In this document: piece after piece, positions 44,898 to 57,330 of the stretch
How positions within the stretch are numbered: the first letter of the stretch is position 1
Layout: each line of letters begins with the position of its first letter
From: Coenobita brevimanus
Taxonomy: Eukaryota > Arthropoda > Malacostraca > Decapoda > Coenobitidae
Length of the DNA: 64,000 bases
Direction: 5' to 3'
Assembly: GCA_032717465.1 (NCBI GenBank)
Contig: JAVRFU010000166.1
Location: forward strand, 186,001 to 250,000
Notes under the pieces: model-generated
Seen by the model: only the letters and a program-made list of their open reading frames with translations
Databases searched by the model: none
What the model was told of the DNA's origin: nothing
Made by a program: the position numbers and the translations under genes

Positions 44898-47800
44898 GTT
44901 TACGAACCTCGGCCCGTCGATTCCCCTGTGTGGAAGTTGGAACGTTAAGTATCGGTATGCTTTTAAAAAAAATTAGCGCCAAGTCAGACTGAGGAGATTA
45001 AAGTTTTGCGCTGGCAGTAAATGAACGAAAAGTCTGCTTCGTAAAAATAAGCTTTAAAAGTTTTGTGCCGAATTAGTTGCCATAATACTGTCGTGTAGCG
45101 TGGCCCCAAGTCCCTTTGCTACTATTGGGGATTTGGGGGATTGGGGATGCCTGGGGGGTTGGGTCACTACTTTTACAGCACACACAACCCACCATTGTGT
45201 GCCATGACATATATTCGTTTTGACGTGGGTAATGAGGGCTGTCGGACAGTGAGAAGGAGTCCATCATTGCGTATGTTGAAAGGATAAGTGGCACACAGGT
45301 GGATGCTTCTCTAGGTAAAACATGCGCTCAGGCCTTGCTTGCAATAATCACGTTGTGGCCGTGCAGTAAGGGGGCGGAATGCTCTATGAGGGGGTTGTGT
45401 TTGATGGCCGGCTTTTTTTATTTGTTTTTTACGGCCTAGGCAATGCCTCAAGGATTGGGCATACGTTCTTAAGTGGATATTGCAAGCCAGACTTTGCACA
45501 CTTTGTTCACATCTATCAGATGCTGGACCTCACATTCACAGCCACCCAGTCATTCACCAATTTTTTGTTTCCCCATTTTGTGAAGAGACCTGGGACTAGC
45601 TACTGACTGATTTAATACCGGATATTGCCACATCCAGCTGGAGCGCCGTAACTCCTTACACCACCACGTGACTGTCTAGTTGTATGCTCGTCGTTTACGA
45701 ACCTCGGCCCGTCGATTCCCCCGTGTCTAAGTTGGAACGCTAAGTACCGGTACGCTTGAAAAGATTATAAGCGCCAAGTCAGACTGAGGAGATTAAAGTT
45801 TTACGCCGGCAGTAAATGAAGAAAAAGTCTGCATCGTAAAGACAAGCTTAAAAAATTGTGCGCCGAATTAGTTGCCATAATACTGTCGTGTAGCGTGGCC
45901 CCAAGTCCCTTTGCTACTATTGGGGATTTGGGGGATTGGGGATGCCTGGGGGTTGGGTCACTACTTTTACAGCACACACAACCCACCATTGTGTGCCATG
46001 ACATATATTCGTTTTGACGTGGGTAATGAGGGCTGTCGGACAGTGAGAAGGAGTCCATCATTGCGTATGTTGAAAGGATAAGTGGCACACAGGTGGATGC
46101 TTCTCTAGGTAAAACATGCGCTCAGGCCTTGCTTGCAATAATCACGTTGTGGCCGTGCAGTAAGGGGGCGGAATGCTCTATGAGGGGTTGTGTTTGATGG
46201 CCGGCTTTTTTTATTTGTTTTTTACGGCCTAGGCAATGCCTCAAGGATTGGGCATACGTTCTTAAGTGGATATTGCAAGCCAGACTTTGCACACTTTGTT
46301 CACATCTATCAGATGCTGGATCTCACATTCACAGCCACCCAGTCATTCACCAATTTTTGTTTCCCCATTTTGTGAAGAGACCTGGGACTAGCTACTGACT
46401 GATTTAATACCGGATATTGCCACATCCAGCTGGAGCGCCGTAACTCCTTACACCACCACGTGACTGTCTAGTTGTATGCTCGTCGTTTACGAACCTCGGC
46501 CCGTCGATTCCCCTGTGTCGAAGTTGGAACGCTAAGTACCGGTACGCTCGTAGAAATTAAAAGCGCCAAGTCAGACTGAGGAGATTAAAGTTTTACGCCG
46601 GCAGTAAATGAAGAAAAAGTCTGCATCGTAAAGACAAGCTTAAAAAATTGTGCGCCGAATTAGTTGCCATAATACTGTCGTGTAGCGTGGCCCCAAGTCC
46701 CTTTGCTACTATTGGGGATTTGGGGGATTGGGGATGCCTGGGGGTTGGGTCACTACTTTTACAGCACACACAACCCACCATTGTGTGCCATGACATATAT
46801 TCGTTTTGACGTGGGTAATGAGGGCTGTCGGACAGTGAGAAGGAGTCCATCATTGCGTATGTTGAAAGGATAAGTGGCACACAGGTGGATGCTTCTCTAG
46901 GTAAAACATGCGCTCAGGCCTTGCTTGCAATAATCACGTTGTGGCCGTGCAGTAAGGGGGCGGAATGCTCTATGAGGGGGTTGTGTTTGATGGCCGGCTT
47001 TTTTTATTTGTTTTTTACGGCCTAGGCAATGCCTCAAGGATTGGGCATACGTTCTTAAGTGGATATTGCAAGCCAGACTTTGCACACTTTGTTCACATCT
47101 ATCAGATGCTGGATCTCACATTCACAGCCACCCAGTCATTCACCAATTTTTGTTTCCCCATTTTGTGAAGAGACCTGGGACTAGCTACTGACTGATTTAA
47201 TACCGGATATTGCCACATCCAGCTGGAGCGCCGTAACTCCTTACACCACCACGTGACTGTCTAGTTGTATGCTTGTCGTTTACGAACCTCGGCCCGTCGA
47301 TTCCCCTGTGTCGAAGTTGGAACGCTAAGTACCGGTACGCTCGAAGAAGATTATAAGCGCCAAGTCAGACTGAGGAGATTAAAGTTTTACGCCGGCAGTA
47401 AATGAAGAAAAAGTCTGCATCGTAAAGACAAGCTTAAAAAATTGTGCGCCGAATTAGTTGCCATAATACTGTCGTGTAGCGTGGCCCCAAGTCCCTTTGC
47501 TACTATTGGGGATTTGGGGGATTGGGGATGCCTGGGGGGTTGGGTCACTACTTTTACAGCACACACAACCCACCATTGTGTGCCATGACATATATTCGTT
47601 TTGACGTGGGTAATGAGGGCTGTCGGACAGTGAGAAGGAGTCCATCATTGCGTATGTTGAAAGGATAAGTGGCACACAGGTGGATGCTTCTCTAGGTAAA
47701 ACATGCGCTCAGGCCTTGCTTGCAATAATCACGTTGTGGCCGTGCAGTAAGGGGGCGGAATGCTCTATGAGGGGGTTGTGTTTGATGGCCGGCTTTTTTT

Positions 47801-50444
47801 ATTTGTTTTTTACGGCCTAGGCAATGCCTCAAGGATTGGGCATACGTTCTTAAGTGGATATTGCAAGCCAGACTTTGCACACTTTGTTCACATCTATCAG
47901 ATGCTGGATCTCACATTCACAGCCACCCAGTCATTCACCAATTTTTGTTTCCCCATTTTGTGAAGAGACCTGGGACTAGCTACTGACTGATTTAATACCG
48001 GATATTGCCACATCCAGCTGGAGCGCCGTAACTCCTTACACCACCACGTGACTGTCTAGTTGTATGCTCGTCGTTTACGAACCTCGGCCCGTCGATTCCC
48101 CTGTGTCGAAGTTGGAACGCTAAGTACCGGTACGCTCGTAGAAATTAAAAGCGCCAAGTCAGACTGAGGAGATTAAAGTTTTACGCCGGCAGTAAATGAA
48201 GAAAAAGTCTGCATCGTAAAGACAAGCTTAAAAAATTGTGCGCCGAATTAGTTGCCATAATACTGTCGTGTAGCGTGGCCCCAAGTCCCTTTGCTACTAT
48301 TGGGGATTTGGGGGATTGGGGATGCCTGGGGGGTTGGGTCACTACTTTTACAGCACACACAACCCACCATTGTGTGCCATGACATATATTCGTTTTGACG
48401 TGGGTAATGAGGGCTGTCGGACAGTGAGAAGGAGTCCATCATTGCGTATGTTGAAAGGATAAGTGGCACACAGGTGGATGCTTCTCTAGGTAAAACATGC
48501 GCTCAGGCCTTGCTTGCAATAATCACGTTGTGGCCGTGCAGTAAGGGGGCGGAATGCTCTATGAGGGGGTTGTGTTTGATGGCCGGCTTTTTTATTTGTT
48601 TTTTACGGCCTAGGCAATGCCTCAAGGATTGGGCATACGTTCTTAAGTGGATATTGCAAGCCAGACTTTGCACACTTTGTTCACATCTATCAGATGCTGG
48701 ATCTCACATTCACAGCCACCCAGTCATTCACCAATTTTTTGTTTCCCCATTTTGTGAAGAGACCTGGGACTAGCTACTGACTGATTTAATACCGGATATT
48801 GCCACATCCAGCTGGAGCGCCGTAACTCCTTACACCACCACGTGACTGTCTAGTTGTATGCTCGTCGTTTACGAACCTCGGCCCGTCGATTCCCGTGTCG
48901 AAGTTGGAACGCTAAGTACCGGTACGCTTGAAAAGATTATAAGCGCCAAGTCAGACTGAGGAGATTAAAGTTTTACGCCGGCAGTAAATGAAGAAAAAGT
49001 CTGCATCGTAAAGACAAGCTTAAAAAATTGTGCGCCGAATTAGTTGCCATAATACTGTCGTGTAGCGTGGCCCCAAGTCCCTTTGCTACTATTGGGGATT
49101 TGGGGGATTGGGGATGCCTGGGGGTTGGGTCACTACTTTTACAGCACACACAACCCACCATTGTGTGCCATGACATATATTCGTTTTGACGTGGGTAATG
49201 AGGGCTGTCGGACAGTGAGAAGGAGTCCATCATTGCGTATGTTGAAAGGATAAGTGGCACACAGGTGGATGCTTCTCTAGGTAAAACATGCGCTCAGGCC
49301 TTGCTTGCAATAATCACGTTGTGGCCGTGCAGTCAGGGGGCGGAATGCTCTATGAGGGGGTTGTGTTTGATGGCCGGCTTTTTTTATTTGTTTTTTACGG
49401 CCTAGGCAATGCCTCAAGGATTGGGCATACGTTCTTAAGTGGATATTGCAAGCCAGACTTTGCACACTTTGTTCACATCTATCAGATGCTGGATCTCACA
49501 TTCACAGCCACCCAGTCATTCACCAATTTTTGTTTCCCCATTTTGTGAAGAGACCTGGGACTAGCTACTGACTGATTTAATACCGGATATTGCCACATCC
49601 AGCTGGAGCGCCGTAACTCCTTACACCACCACGTGACTGTCTAGTTGTATGCTCGTCGTTTACGAACCTCGGCCCGTCGATTCCCCCGTGTCGAAGTTGG
49701 AACGCTAAGTACCGGTACGCTTGAAAAGATTATAAGCGCCAAGTCAGACTGAGGAGATTAAAGTTTTACGCCGGCAGTAAATGAAGAAAAAGTCTGCATC
49801 GTAAAGACAAGCTTAAAAAATTGTGCGCCGAATTAGTTGCCATAATACTGTCGTGTAGCGTGGCCCCAAGTCCCTTTGCTACTATTGGGGATTTGGGGGA
49901 TTGGGGATGCCTGGGGGGTTGGGTCACTACTTTTACAGCACACACAACCCACCATTGTGTGCCATGACATATATTCGTTTTGACGTGGGTAATGAGGGCT
50001 GTCGGACAGTGAGAAGGAGTCCATCATTGCGTATGTTGAAAGGATAAGTGGCACACAGGTGGATGCTTCTCTAGGTAAAACATGCGCTCAGGCCTTGCTT
50101 GCAATAATCACGTTGTGGCCGTGCAGTAAGGGGGCGGAATGCTCTATGAGGGGGTTGTGTTTGATGGCCGGCTTTTTTTATTTGTTTTTACGGCCTAGGC
50201 AATGCCTCAAGGATTGGGCATACGTTCTTAAGTGGATATTGCAAGCCAGACTTTGCACACTTTGTTCACATCTATCAGATGCTGGATCTCACATTCACAG
50301 CCACCCAGTCATTCACCAATTTTTTGTTTCCCCATTTTGTGAAGAGACCTGGGACTAGCTACTGACTGATTTAATACCGGATATTGCCACATCCAGCTGG
50401 AGCGCCGTAACTCCTTACACCACCACGTGACTGTCTAGTTGTAT
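44898..50444. repeat. Satellite array: seven ~793-bp units
   Basis: The anchor 'gtttacgaacctcggcccgt' occurs at 44898, 45693, 46485, 47278, 48073, 48867 and 49658, giving periods of 795, 792, 793, 795, 794 and 791. Units 2-7 differ mainly by single bases, homopolymer length and a ~20-base variable patch after 'accggtacgct'. Unit 1 is the most diverged, especially its first ~170 bases, as expected at an array edge. Every unit has a G-rich tract (for example 45127-45163) made of four or five G-runs. Short frames recur in both strands only because the unit repeats; frame-changing indels between units argue against coding. Confidence 0.97.
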
Positions 50445-51464
50445 ATTACCACCAAGTGTAGTAACGTATATCTTGGGTAGCCAGAAGCCACGTGGCTTGT
50501 CACTCATGATAGTCGCGAGATGTCCACTTTGATTAATAATCGTATCAAACAACCAGTTTCTTTACCTGCTGCCATCAGCTCTGAAAGAAGACATCTTCGC
50601 CAGATTCGAGTAAAGCGACTAAGGTTATAGACAACTGGCCAGCCGTACACAACCATTGTCTATGAAATGTTTTGCATAAATCCTGTCCTGAGCATGAGCA
50701 AAGTATGTAGACACTTCTCTGCCAGCTGTAGGAATGGAAGGTGTTGTTTGAAATATTTTATGTGGTAAGGACTGCACATCAACGTTACTATTCTTTCCTA
50801 GTCCACCATTCTCCTGTATGGGGATAGTAAAGGAACTGAAGGCTGGTATTTTAATATGACATTTAATAGCTAATCATTGCCATATGAAGGTGTCTGTTCC
50901 TGGCATCAGGAAAACAGGCAGGAATGTTACCCTCTAGTCATTTGGGGAAGAGTGTTAAATATGAAATGCAAGTTACTGCTGGCAGAGTATTGTTGGCATA
51001 CTTTTGCACATGCCTGTACATCACAAACAGATGCAGTTAAGTCCTGGTTATGTGCCACAGATGCTAAAAAATACAGGGTGGTTCATATATAACATGTCTG
51101 ATCCCATGTGTTTTGTTGTTGCCTTTTGAACCATACCTTACCCCATCCTTAGGTGGGAAGAAGAGGCTGGGATGATGAGGATGACGATTGCAGTGATGAT
51201 TGGAATAATAATGAATGATGATTATTGATTTTGATGATTTGATGATTGATATGGTGGAGGCTCAGTCGGCTTTACCATCACTACCCTGCATCATTTTCTG
51301 TTTCCCATAACCCTTTCTTACTTGATAGTGATTCCTTGTTTGCAGCCATTGGTTGCATTTTTTTATCAAGTAATTTAATATCTCCTCTTGCATATTCTTC
51401 AGTAATTGCTTAAAGTTCACTCATTTTGGTAAGAAGAGATTTTTACCCTCCACTGACTTTTATC
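50445..51464. other. No gene; family G scrap and old repeats
   Basis: 50445-50500 resembles a family G fragment (accaccaagtgtagtaacgt, cacgtggcttgtcactcatg). An old-repeat block (tagtccaccattctcctgta) lies at ~50800, and a GATGATG-type tail after 'cccatccttaggtgggaaga' at ~51145-51250. Confidence 0.5.
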
Positions 51465-52245
51465 TATTGGCAGACATCTCAGTTGCTTAAGGGGGGGCCA
51501 CAAACAAATTAACTCCATGTCATTCTGTCATCTGCTATTTGACTGCCCTCTCTCCAACTCACACCTCCCTCCCTTGTATCTCTCCACTCCAGTCTTCCGT
51601 GTCTCCCATGGTCTCTCCTCCTCTTCACATCATACACATACCTTCTAGTCATTCTCTCATTCCCCATCCTCTACATGGCCAAACTACCTCAAAGTATTTC
51701 TCCTAATAGCACCACAGCACTTTTGCACTTCCTCATTTGTATATCTGTCAGTCCATAAAACTCCACACATTCCTCAGGTCATTTCCACTGCTCTCACTCT
51801 TGTGTCCTTCCAACAGGATCTAAGCCTCATTTCTCAACGTCTTATCACAGCTTTCAGTGATCCAGCAGCCTTTCTACCCTGCTGTACCCATTCAAGCACA
51901 TCCTTCCATCCTCACTCATCACTCTAAAGTACTTGGATGCACCTTCATTATGTAATTCCTCACCATCCAGTCTCACTCTGTATGCTGTGAATTCCCTCAA
52001 GACCATAACTTTACCCATACGTATATTCTCTTTAGGATTCTGTTTCTTACATCCTCAGACTCATGCACCAAGCCTTGCAGTTCACATTCATCACAATACA
52101 GTATCATCAGCAAGCAACAGCTCAGGAAGTTTCCACATCTTACCCTCCCTCACTAGATACCAATATATTCACATTCCTTCCTATTACCTCTCTTATAGCT
52201 TCATCCATATACAAATTGAACAGCCACTGAGACATGACCTGCAGG
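51465..52245 (-). pseudogene. LINE-A, strongly decayed copy
   Basis: Complement of the GATA tail (ctattggcagacatctcag), then the C-terminal block (catggccaaactacctcaaa encodes the FGHV region), the YLG segment (aagtacttggatgca) and the palm region to ~52245 (acaaattgaacagccactga). Many small deletions leave no frame longer than ~30 codons. Confidence 0.8.
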
Positions 52246-53755
52246 AACACGACACACACAGACATGGCACACTAAAGCATGGCATAAGGTATGACACAAA
52301 CATTACACAAAGAAACAAGATTTTTGTCCTTATGCAGATTCATTTCCCTCACGTCACTGGCAGAATAAGATAGCACTGTGGCCCAACATCCTTTCCATAG
52401 CACTTCTTCATGACTAGCACCATATTAGTCATGTTTCAATTAGCATTTACAAGGGAATGATGGTAATTTAATACCCAATTAAATGGAGCATAATTAAGTT
52501 GTCAATATACGTGCTGCTCCCATACCCGCAGACTGAGCCGACAACACCAGATATATATGGGCAACCCTGTGTTTTGGTTTAGTAAATTGTGGGCTGCTGT
52601 TGGTGTGGTCCTGTATTCCTGGCTAAGTAGGACAGTGGCAGGTGTTTGGATATGCCTGTGTAGTAGTGCTGTAATCAAACCACTTCTCTGAACCAACATA
52701 GCATCATCTACTTTCTTGAATGAGATGTGGCTAAGTGAGCTCTGAAACTTTGCTAAGGATAGATGCATCATTTTCCAGAGTAAACTCCTGAGAGATGCAC
52801 ACACACGTCTGAAGAATATTAGAGGATAATCTTGGTTGTAAGAATTCTGGAGCTCTTATTGCCTCTTTTCTTTGATTAAATTCCAGTATTTAGGTTCTCC
52901 AGCATTGACTCTGATTCTTAGTAAATAAAATGAGCCAGGGACCACCACAACAGCAGGTATCATCAGCCCAAAAGATCGTAAATAACTGTGGCAAATAAAA
53001 GGACTCTGCAAGAAAGCCATCGTGCTTGTTTACCCAGCAATAAAAATAGGTGTTTTGTATATATTATCCCTCCTGAACTGTTGATGTTGGCTATTGTATT
53101 TGTACGCCAATTGTTATGCCCATTTTCTTGTTATATTTGCATTATTATTATTACCATGTCATTGTGATGTAGTGCACAGTCAGCCACAGGAAATAATATG
53201 CTGAAAGAAATATGTACTCTTGTCCTTCTTTGGTTGATTGTAATTGGCAACAGGTCAACTTGAATTTATTTTTCTCAATCTCTATTTCCCTCTGCCTGTG
53301 ACCTCCAGTCTTGTAAATGCAATGTGTGCAGGATTTTCAGATCTAAGATATCTTGCATTTGGCTCTCTTTTGTGTATTATTTCTTGCACTCTTCAGTTTC
53401 TGCTTCTCTGCATTAAAAAGAAAAATGTATTGTCCTAAATAGCACTGAGATTTTAAAACTAACAAGCATCCTTAGTTAACGACCATTTATGTCAAAGGTT
53501 GATGAGCAACTTGAGTCGTTTCCCTTCATTTATATCCAAGAATAACAATCATTCTGAGTTTATTCCCCTCATTAAACATAGCAGTTGATTCCCTTCATTT
53601 AGGTGAGAGATTAACAAGATTTTTCCCTGCATATATATGAACATTTATCGTTAATACGGCTTATGTTTGTTATATTTTTTTTCCTGTGGCTGACTATGTT
53701 TTATATATTGATGTGGGTGTGTTTTTTTGGTGTCTATTTCTGTTGATTTATTCTA
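52246..53755. other. No recognisable feature
   Basis: AT-rich, with old-repeat blocks such as 'catcctttccatagcacttc' (~52390). A 100-codon minus frame (52502-52804) has no signature. Confidence 0.5.
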
Positions 53756-53941
53756 TAGTCAGTTTGCTTCACCTGACCGTTAGCTGTATGGCCAAGTGTA
53801 GTCAGACTGGAGAGTTAATTTGACTAGTAACCAAGGAGACTCATCTGTACCCCATCACCAAGGCATACTGAATTTTATCAGTGATTTAGTACTGAAGTGA
53901 TAAAAGTTGCCTTGTTTTGTCAGATGGAAATAAACTGACTA
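53756..53941. mobile_element. 186-bp MITE, mariner-like ends, TA target
   Basis: TAGTCAGTTTGCTTCACCTGA at the left matches the complement of the right end (cagatggaaataaactgacta, trimmed) with a few mismatches. TA flanks both sides. The core 'gactagtaaccaaggagact' recurs at 57590, marking a second, partial copy (57550-57640). Confidence 0.75.
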
Positions 53942-54254
53942 TAGTTATATGTTGAATTGGAATATGTTATACTGTTATCGGTGTGTGGGAAATGTGCCAC
54001 GCGTTTGAAATTTTATAACTATATGGATTAGGGCGTCAGGCTATAGATAGATTAATAGATACGTAGGGAGAGATCCTGGGGTGCCCATAGACTAAACTAT
54101 TTTGATATATCTCTTCCTATCACACAGTCATTTGCCATATTTTCCTAAGCATGAGCAAGAACCAATTTGCCTGTCAGGTCTCTATCGTCTTTCAACCCAG
54201 GGCATCTCAGAAATCAGCAGTATTATGTGTTGAGCAGATAATTTTGTGCAGTAT

Positions 54255-54310
54255 GCCTAGCCCTGGCTTCCTACGCTCCTTATGGGGTGACATAGGATTG
54301 GATGATGGCA
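54255..54310 (+). repeat. SINE family 2, 3' scrap
   Basis: 'tgcctagccctggcttccta' and 'gacataggattggatgatgg'. A TG microsatellite follows at ~54545-54571. Otherwise nothing is seen to 55130. Confidence 0.6.
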
Positions 54311-55139
54311 GACGATGTTGTATAAAGTTGCAAGGTCTCCAACATGACAGCCAATGGTTGATACGTTTTTAGAATTACTATCGTTATGCTGATTCTTAGG
54401 CTATGCTGTTGATATTTCTCCTTCATTGTTGCGTTTTCTTGGTCTGTGTATCGTTTGGGTGTTTGTGATGGTGTTGATGTCTGTTGGGTTGGGTTGTCGT
54501 GGTTTATGATTAGAGAGAGCAAGGATGTGTGATGTCCCCATGGTTTTGTGTGTGTGTGTGTGTGTGTGTGTAAGATCCTAGGATTTGAATGGTAAGTGAA
54601 TGAGTGTATGAGCCATTTCATTGGGCTTGCAGTTAGTTTCACTCTCTCTTGGGTTTCCTCTTTGCTTTATGGGCCCTATGCATTTTATCCATGTGTAAAA
54701 AAATAAATAAACAGGTTAGGAGTGACTGCTTGAAAAAGAAAAAGAAAAAATGGTTACGATGATTGAAAAATAATTGGTTACGAAGATGATGATGATGATG
54801 ATGATTAGTCCACCTCACTAGGCATGGTACTGATAGTTGGCCCTTAATGCTTGTTTATTCTTTGTTCTTTGCTCCCAGCTCAAATATTTCTGTCATGAGA
54901 GATAGAGAGACCCTGTTGTTGTAGTGCTAAAATCATTACATGCCTCTGACCCTCCTGTCACCTGTATTGGCCATCATAACCATCCCTTCTAGCAAATTAA
55001 TTCTCATGATGAATTCCTTTGTCAGTGGATGATAAACCTATTATATCAAAATTATGCTGTTTTGAAGAATATTTGCTATGTATTAGTAAATCTTGGCTTG
55101 TAATCCCACTTGACTGACTACAGAAACCCTGGCAGCCCC

Positions 55140-55340
55140 AAAGGTATATGTTGAAGGATTGTCTGTTGTGGTAGTGTGGTGTGGTGTGTGGGAAGAGGCC
55201 TACACTGTGGTACATGTGGTGAGTGTTTGTAGTAGTGTGTTGTGGTGAGGGGGGGAGGCCTTACACTGTGGTAAATGTGAGTGTGGTGTGGTGTGGCAGG
55301 AAGCATTACACTGTGGGCATAGTGCATTGTGTGTGAGTTG
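55140..55340. repeat. GT-rich minisatellite, ~60-65-bp unit, three copies
   Basis: 'ggcctacactgtggtacatg', 'ggccttacactgtggtaaat' and 'gcattacactgtgggcatag' mark three units separated by GTGGTGTGG stretches. The complement is Pro/His-rich in all frames and not credible as protein. Confidence 0.8.
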
Positions 55341-56484
55341 TGTATTGTGTTGGCATTGAAGTAGAGAAAGATGATGATTGTGTTGAAGTCTGGGTATACT
55401 CATTTCACTCTAACTTGGCACAAATTTTCATGTTTTGGTAGTGTTTATTTTAACGTGTCCCACTGGCAGAAACAAAACATTAGACCTGCATTCACTCCAT
55501 AGCTTTTCATTGTGACAGGCATCATATTTTAATGCCTGTTTACTGTATTCTTACAACTCAGCATTCATGAGAGAGCCTAAGCCATTTTTAGACCAAGTTA
55601 GAGTTGTGTTTCTCTGGGTATGGTTGAGTCTGAAGGGTGGGTGTCTGGTGATGGTTTTTGAAGGTTTCTGTTGTATATCTAGGTAGTAGCTATGTACCAT
55701 CTGAAACAGTAGAAATAAAGTTTAAAAAGAAAGAAAGGAAAAAAGTGGATGACGGCCACAGCCACTTGGCGGACTGCACTTGGGCTACTGGACTGCACTT
55801 AGGCCAGCGGTATTGCAGATGGTCGGAGCCAGTGACCTGTACTGTGAAATTCCCTATGCTTTTCACAGCACAGTTCCTTTGGAATGGGGGCCGTTTTAAG
55901 AGGGTAGGAAAAAATATGTATCCTTCTGAAAAATAGTGTTGGGTATAGGATGAGAATAGGTTGTAAGTACTCTTTGTAATGTAAGTTCTTATTACATGCT
56001 TTCCATAGCTGTTCTTCCAAACCAGCATCATATTTTAGTGCTTATATACTGTATTCTTACAATACAGCATCCATGAGAGAGAGCACAGGGCATTTTTAGA
56101 CCAAGTTAGAGTAAAAAGAGAGAGAGTATAGGTTGTGTTTTTCTGGATGTGGTTGTGTCTGAAGGGTGGGTGTCTCATGATGGTTTTTGAAGGCTTCTGT
56201 TTGGCTGTAGTGGCCATGTATATCTAGGTAGTTGCTATGTACCGTCTGAAGTAGTAGAAATAAAGTTAGAAAAGAGAGAGAGAGAAAAAAAGTGGATGAC
56301 GGCCACAGCCACTGGTGGATCTGCACTTTGGCTACAGGTATTGCAGGTGGACAGAGTCTCTGACCTGTACTGTGAAATTCCATGTGTTTTTGACAGTATG
56401 GTTCTGTTGGAATGGGGGCCGTTTTAAGGGGGTAGGAAAGAAATTATGTATCCTTGTGAATTTCAGTGTTGGGTATAGGATGAG

Positions 56485-56680
56485 AATATCTATCTATTTG
56501 TCTGCCTACTGCCAGCTGCCATAATCCCATAAGGGAGGGCCATTTGACTTTTATTTATGGGGAGGGGCACTAACCCTTCACCAACCCACTTGTTGACACA
56601 TAGGGAGCACATATGGTTTGATTATATGGTTACCACCCAGCATTGTAAACAGTTTCTTGGCTTACAGATTTTTTTAAAGT
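56485..56680 (-). repeat. Family G insertion inside the triplication
   Basis: Complement of the GATA end (tatctatctatttgtctgcc), then ataatcccataagggagggc, gggaggggcactaac-type sequence (ggggaggggcactaaccctt) and cagcattgtaaacagtttct. Comparison with the uninterrupted first unit (ggatgagaataggttgtaag) defines the insertion point. Confidence 0.8.
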
Positions 56681-56789
56681 ACTTTTTGTAATGCAAGTTT
56701 TTATTACATGCCTTCCATAGCTCCTGAAGAACCAGCATCGTAGTTTAGTGTTTATATACTATGCTTACAACCCAGCATCCATGAGAGAG

Positions 56790-56852
56790 GCGATACGTTT
56801 GTGGCCATCCCGTACGGGATTAAGGCGTCTGGCAATAGATAGATAGATAGAT
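56790..56852 (+). mobile_element. 63-bp LINE-A micro-insertion with 11-bp target duplication
   Basis: CCATGAGAGAG at 56779-56789 is repeated at 56853-56863. The insert consists only of the LINE-A 3' end (gtttgtggccatcccgtacg, ggcgtctggcaatagatag) plus GATA. This proves the GATA end is the true 3' terminus used for target-primed reverse transcription. Confidence 0.92.
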
Positions 56853-57330
56853 CCATGAGAGAGAGCACAAGGCATTTTTAGACCAAGTTAGAGTAAAGAG
56901 AGGGTGAGAGAGAGTAGGTGTATTGGTGTTTCTCTGGGTAGGGTTGTTTGTGAAGGGTGGGTGTCTGGTGATGGTTTTTGAAGGGTCCTGTTTGGCTGCA
57001 GATTTGTGGATGTCTGTAGTGGCCTTGTGTGTATAGGTAGCTAGGTACAGTGTGAAATAATAAAAATAAAGTACTGTATATATATATATTTATTTATAAA
57101 AAAAGCTGTGTACACTCTGAAATAATAAAGTACTGGAATAAAAAAATAAAAAATAATAAGAGGTTGACGGCCACAGCCATCGGCGGACTGCGACAAGTGC
57201 AGGTGGTCGGAGCCGATGACCTGTACTGTGATATTCCATGTATTTTCACAGCACAGTTCCTTCTGAATGGGGGCCGTTTTAGGGGCGAGAAAAAGAATAT
57301 TGACTATATCTTGTGAAATGTAGTGCTGGC

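Larger units (their letters stand above)
55490..57330. repeat. Triplicated ~530-bp unit with two nested insertions
   Basis: 'ggtttttgaag' preceded by 'gaagggtgggtgtct' occurs at ~55640, 56160 and 56945. Each unit also has 'catttttagaccaagttaga', 'gaaataaagt', 'gatgacggccacagccac' and 'aatgggggccgttttaa'. The longer second-to-third spacing is explained by a family G insertion (56485-56680) and a 63-bp LINE-A insertion (56790-56852). Confidence 0.85.

Noticed and set aside
45073..50358. Recurrent 62-99 codon frames (for example MPLILSTYAMMDSFS and MQSLACNIHLRTYAQ types) repeated seven times on both strands
   Set aside because: They are copies imposed by the satellite period. Single-base indels between units truncate or shift them, so there is no selection for a protein.
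55140..55403. Minus-strand His/Thr/Pro-rich frames of 67-72 codons
   Set aside because: Products of a GT-rich minisatellite, overlapping in several registers.
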